Shown here in pieces: positions 61,095 through 64,000 of a stretch of DNA of 64,000 nucleotides. The translations under genes and the position numbers were made by a program. Each line of letters begins with the position of its first letter. Position 1 is the stretch's first letter. The notes under the pieces are model-generated. The model had not been told where the DNA came from. It ran no database searches and saw nothing but the letters and a program-made list of their open reading frames with translations. Source of the stretch: Naumannella halotolerans (GTDB taxonomy: Bacteria > Actinomycetota > Actinomycetes > Propionibacteriales > Propionibacteriaceae); NCBI RefSeq assembly GCF_004364645.1, contig NZ_SOAW01000001.1:1798001-1862000 (forward strand). The letters are read 5' to 3'.

Positions 61095-62914
61095 GGCCGC
61101 TGCCAGAGGGTGATCGTGGACGAGTTGTCGTTCACGAGGTAGCCTCCACCGGCGCCGAGCGAGGCCACCGGCGTCATCGACGAGGCGACCACGGTCTGCG
61201 ACCAGCGGGCGAGTTCGCGGCCGTCGGCACCGAGCAGCAGCTGCTCGTTCGTACCGGTGACGAAGATCTCGGCACCGTCGGTGGCCAGGGAGCGTACCGG
61301 CGCGGGCACCGACCACAGATCCCTCCCGGTTGCCGCCTCGATCCCCCGTACCCCCACCTGCTCGGTGTGCAGGATCACCACCGGGCCGGCCGCGGTCATG
61401 CCCTGGTGGTCCACGGCGCGGCGTCGCCAGACGACCTCGGCCGTGGCGGCCGAGCGCGCCACCAACGATTCGGCGGTTCCGGTGATCAACAACTCGCCAC
61501 TGGCCACCACACCGTCGGTGACCTCGGCTGCCTCGGTCCACCGCACCGAACCGTCCGGTTCGAGCAGCCGCAGTTCACCGGTCCGATCGGTCACCGCCAC
61601 CGCACCGTCGCCCAGGACGACCGGTGCGCCGGTGATCGGCTCGGTACCGCGGTTTCGCCAGCCGAGACCACCGTCGGCGATCCGGTGCATGACGGTGTCA
61701 CCGCCCAGGGTCGTCGCCAGCAGGTGCTCGTCGTCGTAGCGGGTGAGCGTGGTGACGATGTCCGGGGTGGGGACGGTCCACAACCAGATCCCGTCCGGGT
61801 CGTAGGCCGTCAGCTCCCGGTTGCTGGTGGCGGTGACGACGACGTCGCCGAAGACGCCCGCCTGCATCAGCGAGCCACCGGGATAGGCCTGCCAGTCCCG
61901 CTCGCAACGGTCGACGACCGGGGTGCAGAGCAGGACCGAACCGTCGACGTCACTGGCGACGGCCAATTGACCGGACGGCAATTCGGCCACCGCACCGAGA
62001 GTGCTCACCCCGGTGATGTCGAGATCGGCGCGGACCGGACGCAACGAGCGCACCTGCAGTTCGTCGGGGGCACCGGCGGTCCGTTGCGGGTCTGCGGTGG
62101 TCAGCGCTTCGGCGCGGCCGGGTACGGCCGGCGACTCGGAGTAGGTCCGGTCCCCCACACCGATCGCGACGACGCCCCGGTCCGGGCAGCGGGTGATCAC
62201 CGAGGACTCCCGGTCCTCACCGATGGTCGTTTCGTAGTCGAACCGCAGGCAGTCCCCGGCCAGCGCCGTGGCCGTCCCCCGGAAGCTGTAGGGAACTTCG
62301 CCGATCACCTGCAGGCCGTCGCTGATCAGCGCCGTCCCGGCCGCGGTCCAGCTCTGTCCGGCGACGGTTCCGGCCGGTAGATCGGGTCTGGGCGGCTGGA
62401 ACGACACGGCGTCGCTGCCCCGCGCCAGGGAGGCCACCGACAACCCGGTCTCGTCGGCACGGTAGAGAAGTTCGCGCCGGTCGTCCCCGTGCCAGTTCTC
62501 GATCACCCAGTTCCCCTGGCCGAGACCGTCGACGTTCGACCAGCCGGCCGGTCCGCGCTGATGCGGTACGAACCCGCTGACCGGCACCGACTCCACCCCG
62601 AGCAGCGATCCGCCGACCTGGCCCTCGCCCCTCAGCACCGTCCGCGACCCCTCGGAACCACCGGCCAGTGCGAGTGAGGTACCGGCGATCGTTCCCGTCC
62701 GAGGCGGAATGGCGACCGCGATCGCGGTCAGCAACAGGGCCAACACGGCCAGCACCGAGACGACGACCATCGGGGCCAAGGCCCCGTCACCGCCGGCATC
62801 GGCGCTGATCCTCCGCGGATCGGGCAGGTGTCCGTGCCAGCGGAGCCGACGGGCGGAGAGGTGTCCGCGCCAGGGCATGCTGCGCACTGTCCCCGCTCGC
62901 CCCCTGGCCGCCAC
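61091..62914 (-). CDS. Membrane-anchored beta-propeller (PQQ/WD-like) protein
   Basis: A 607-residue protein. A basic Arg-rich cytosolic N-terminus (about 48 residues) precedes one membrane helix (about 49-70), then a large external domain with repeated blades: AVAELPSGQLAVASDVDGSVLLC, VVVTATSNRELTAYDPDGIWLWTV, LRLLEPDGSVRWTEA, VGVRGIEAATGRDLWSV, NEQLLLGADGRELARWSQ. These are the W/G-rich motifs of PQQ-like propellers. No PQQ-binding residues were recognised. GTG 62914 has TAGGAT 6 bases upstream. It overlaps the next membrane gene, pointing to a two-protein envelope complex. Confidence 0.78.
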   Translation of the reverse strand: MAARGRAGTVRSMPWRGHLSARRLRWHGHLPDPRRISADAGGDGALAPMVVVSVLAVLALLLTAIAVAIPPRTGTIAGTSLALAGGSEGSRTVLRGEGQVGGSLLGVESVPVSGFVPHQRGPAGWSNVDGLGQGNWVIENWHGDDRRELLYRADETGLSVASLARGSDAVSFQPPRPDLPAGTVAGQSWTAAGTALISDGLQVIGEVPYSFRGTATALAGDCLRFDYETTIGEDRESSVITRCPDRGVVAIGVGDRTYSESPAVPGRAEALTTADPQRTAGAPDELQVRSLRPVRADLDITGVSTLGAVAELPSGQLAVASDVDGSVLLCTPVVDRCERDWQAYPGGSLMQAGVFGDVVVTATSNRELTAYDPDGIWLWTVPTPDIVTTLTRYDDEHLLATTLGGDTVMHRIADGGLGWRNRGTEPITGAPVVLGDGAVAVTDRTGELRLLEPDGSVRWTEAAEVTDGVVASGELLITGTAESLVARSAATAEVVWRRRAVDHQGMTAAGPVVILHTEQVGVRGIEAATGRDLWSVPAPVRSLATDGAEIFVTGTNEQLLLGADGRELARWSQTVVASSMTPVASLGAGGGYLVNDNSSTITLWQRP

Positions 62915-62979
62915 GGGCTGATCCTAGGCGGCAGCCGGTTCGTTGCCCATGGTTCGGTTGCCGGGAACCCGCGGACAGT

Positions 62980-63852
62980 TCAGCGGCGGCGAATCACCTG
63001 GGTCTCCGAGAGCCGGTCATGCCAGGACTGTCTCCGCGGATTGAAGGCGGCGGTCAGCCCGTCGACCAGCGCGACCAGCATCAGCCAGCCGAGCTGGGGG
63101 AAGACACCGCGGAAGAGGGTACGCATGGCGACCGCGCGGCCGGTCAACTTCGGTGATCCGTCGGTCTGCACCGGTCGGATGCCCAGCAGCAGCTGGCCCG
63201 GGGTGGCGCCCTTCCAGAGCAGGAACACCAGGTGCAGTCCAATGGCCGCGCCGATCACGGCCGCAGTGGACCACAACTGGTCGGTGGCCGACAGGATCGT
63301 CGTCGGGTCCGGGGTCGGCGGCGGGTTCTGACCCTGCTCGACCGCGGCCAGGGAGGCGGCGTAGTAGTCGGCGACCACCCCGGCCAGCCGCTGCCACACC
63401 GGCAGGCTGAACAGCACCGACAGCACCGTGATCATCACCATGTCAAGCAACCAGGCCGCGAACCGGGCCCACCACGAGGCGAGCGGACGTCCGTCGGCAG
63501 TCAGCAATTCCTTGCCCGAGGCCGCCGGCTGCGCCCAGGGATTCTGGCCATACGAGTTCTGACCATACGGGTTCTGGCCATACGGGTTCTGGCCCGGGCC
63601 GGGCTGCCCGTACCCCTGCTGCCCGTAGTGCTGTTGGCCCTGGGGTGGGTTCCCCCACTGCCCCGGCTGTCCGGGCTGGCTGCCGGCGCCTGGTTGCCCG
63701 GCAGCCGATTTGTCCTCGCGGGTCTCCCGGCTCCACTGCCACCCGTCCCAGTACCGGGTACGTCGGGGGTCCAGCGGATCGGGGTACCAGCCGGCGGGCG
63801 CGGCATGGCGTCCGGGCGGTGCGGGCGGGCGGCCGACGGGAATGTCACTCAC
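62980..63852 (-). CDS. RDD family membrane protein with DUF2510 and Gly-Gln-rich linker
   Basis: A 290-residue protein. It starts with a DUF2510 motif (APAGWYPDPLDPRRTRYWDGWQW), then a long linker rich in Gly, Gln and Pro with PYGQN repeats, then an RDD domain (about 125-285): LASWWARFAAWLLDMVMI, GATPGQLLLGIRPV, AVAMRTLFRGV. RDD proteins are often linked to ion or small-molecule transport. GTG 63852 was chosen because the DUF2510 motif begins soon after it; CACAAT lies about 6 bases upstream. Confidence 0.85.
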   Translation of the reverse strand: MSDIPVGRPPAPPGRHAAPAGWYPDPLDPRRTRYWDGWQWSRETREDKSAAGQPGAGSQPGQPGQWGNPPQGQQHYGQQGYGQPGPGQNPYGQNPYGQNSYGQNPWAQPAASGKELLTADGRPLASWWARFAAWLLDMVMITVLSVLFSLPVWQRLAGVVADYYAASLAAVEQGQNPPPTPDPTTILSATDQLWSTAAVIGAAIGLHLVFLLWKGATPGQLLLGIRPVQTDGSPKLTGRAVAMRTLFRGVFPQLGWLMLVALVDGLTAAFNPRRQSWHDRLSETQVIRRR

Positions 63853-63997
63853 CCCACCATTGTGGCCGATCCGTCCGGTACGGACTGCCCGCACCGATCC
63901 GCCGACACCCGCGGAACCAACGAAACCGGGCGCGAGGGCGAAAACCGGCGGGAGCCGGTGGCCAATGGGCACCGTCTGTAGTCACACTATGGGTGTC

Positions 63998-64000
63998 ATG
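63998..64000 (+). other. Possible start of a gene running off the window
   Basis: The window ends in ATG, with CACTAT at 63985-63990 exactly 7 bases before it. The spacing matches the leaderless starts elsewhere, but no coding sequence is visible to confirm it. Confidence 0.25.

Overview
The window is chromosomal DNA from a high-GC actinobacterium. Gene families, gene order (rph-rdgB-thyA-folA near murI-DUF2017-clpS-pncB) and the preference for GTG and TTG starts all point to Actinomycetota. Propionibacteriaceae or a close relative is my best guess, but sequence alone does not prove the family. Genes are packed, many pairs share ATGA or GTGA start/stop overlaps, and at least a dozen genes have a TANNNT -10 box 6-8 bases before the start codon, the layout of leaderless transcripts.

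Region by region: 0-2.4 kb holds a NIF3-like fragment and an alkylation-repair pair (Ada-AlkA fusion plus Ogt). 2.4-6.8 kb has a DUF5130 membrane protein divergent from pyrR-pyrB-pyrC and a small MscS channel. 6.8-9.6 kb carries two small lipoproteins, a truncated hemoglobin and an AztD-type zinc chaperone behind a Zur-like box. 9.6-18.6 kb holds a GH13 alpha-glucosidase, an acyl-CoA ligase/thioesterase pair, YceI with a MarR regulator, and a fused FAD/Fe-S 2-hydroxyacid oxidase. 18.8-25.6 kb carries EttA, an ArsR/serine-hydrolase pair, SSB, a PrsW protease, tRNA-Arg and a GroES-like protein. 25.7-30.2 kb is a three-gene exopolysaccharide operon (processive GT2 synthase, HlyD-like adaptor, GH81 beta-1,3-glucanase lipoprotein). 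30.5-38.4 kb holds transporters, oligoribonuclease, tRNA-His, a double-GNAT acetyltransferase with a coupled leader ORF, a frameshifted MFS gene and an ArsR-EamA-aldo/keto reductase run. 38.4-40.4 kb is a decayed esterase islet beside tRNA-Lys. 40.4-47.8 kb has a TetR/flavin hydroxylase pair, pta-ackA, a peroxiredoxin and an unusually short tRNA-Leu.

47.8-50.5 kb is the operon rph-rdgB-thyA-folA (RNA processing, nucleotide sanitation, dTMP synthesis). 50.5-53.0 kb is a repeat-rich, gene-poor scar with a frameshifted DUF559 gene and an HtrA fragment. 53.0-57.1 kb holds murI, a DUF2017 gene, clpS and an NAD-salvage pair (pncB and nicotinamidase). 57.1-64 kb has malQ, a large membrane protein paired with a membrane-anchored beta-propeller, and an RDD protein.

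The most interesting items are the putative beta-1,3-glucan synthesis operon, the orphan Zur-box AztD, the leaderless 13-codon leader coupled to the GNAT gene, a glutamate racemase with Ser in place of its second catalytic Cys, the class I-sized tRNA-Leu(UAG), and the repeat/decay hotspot upstream of rph.
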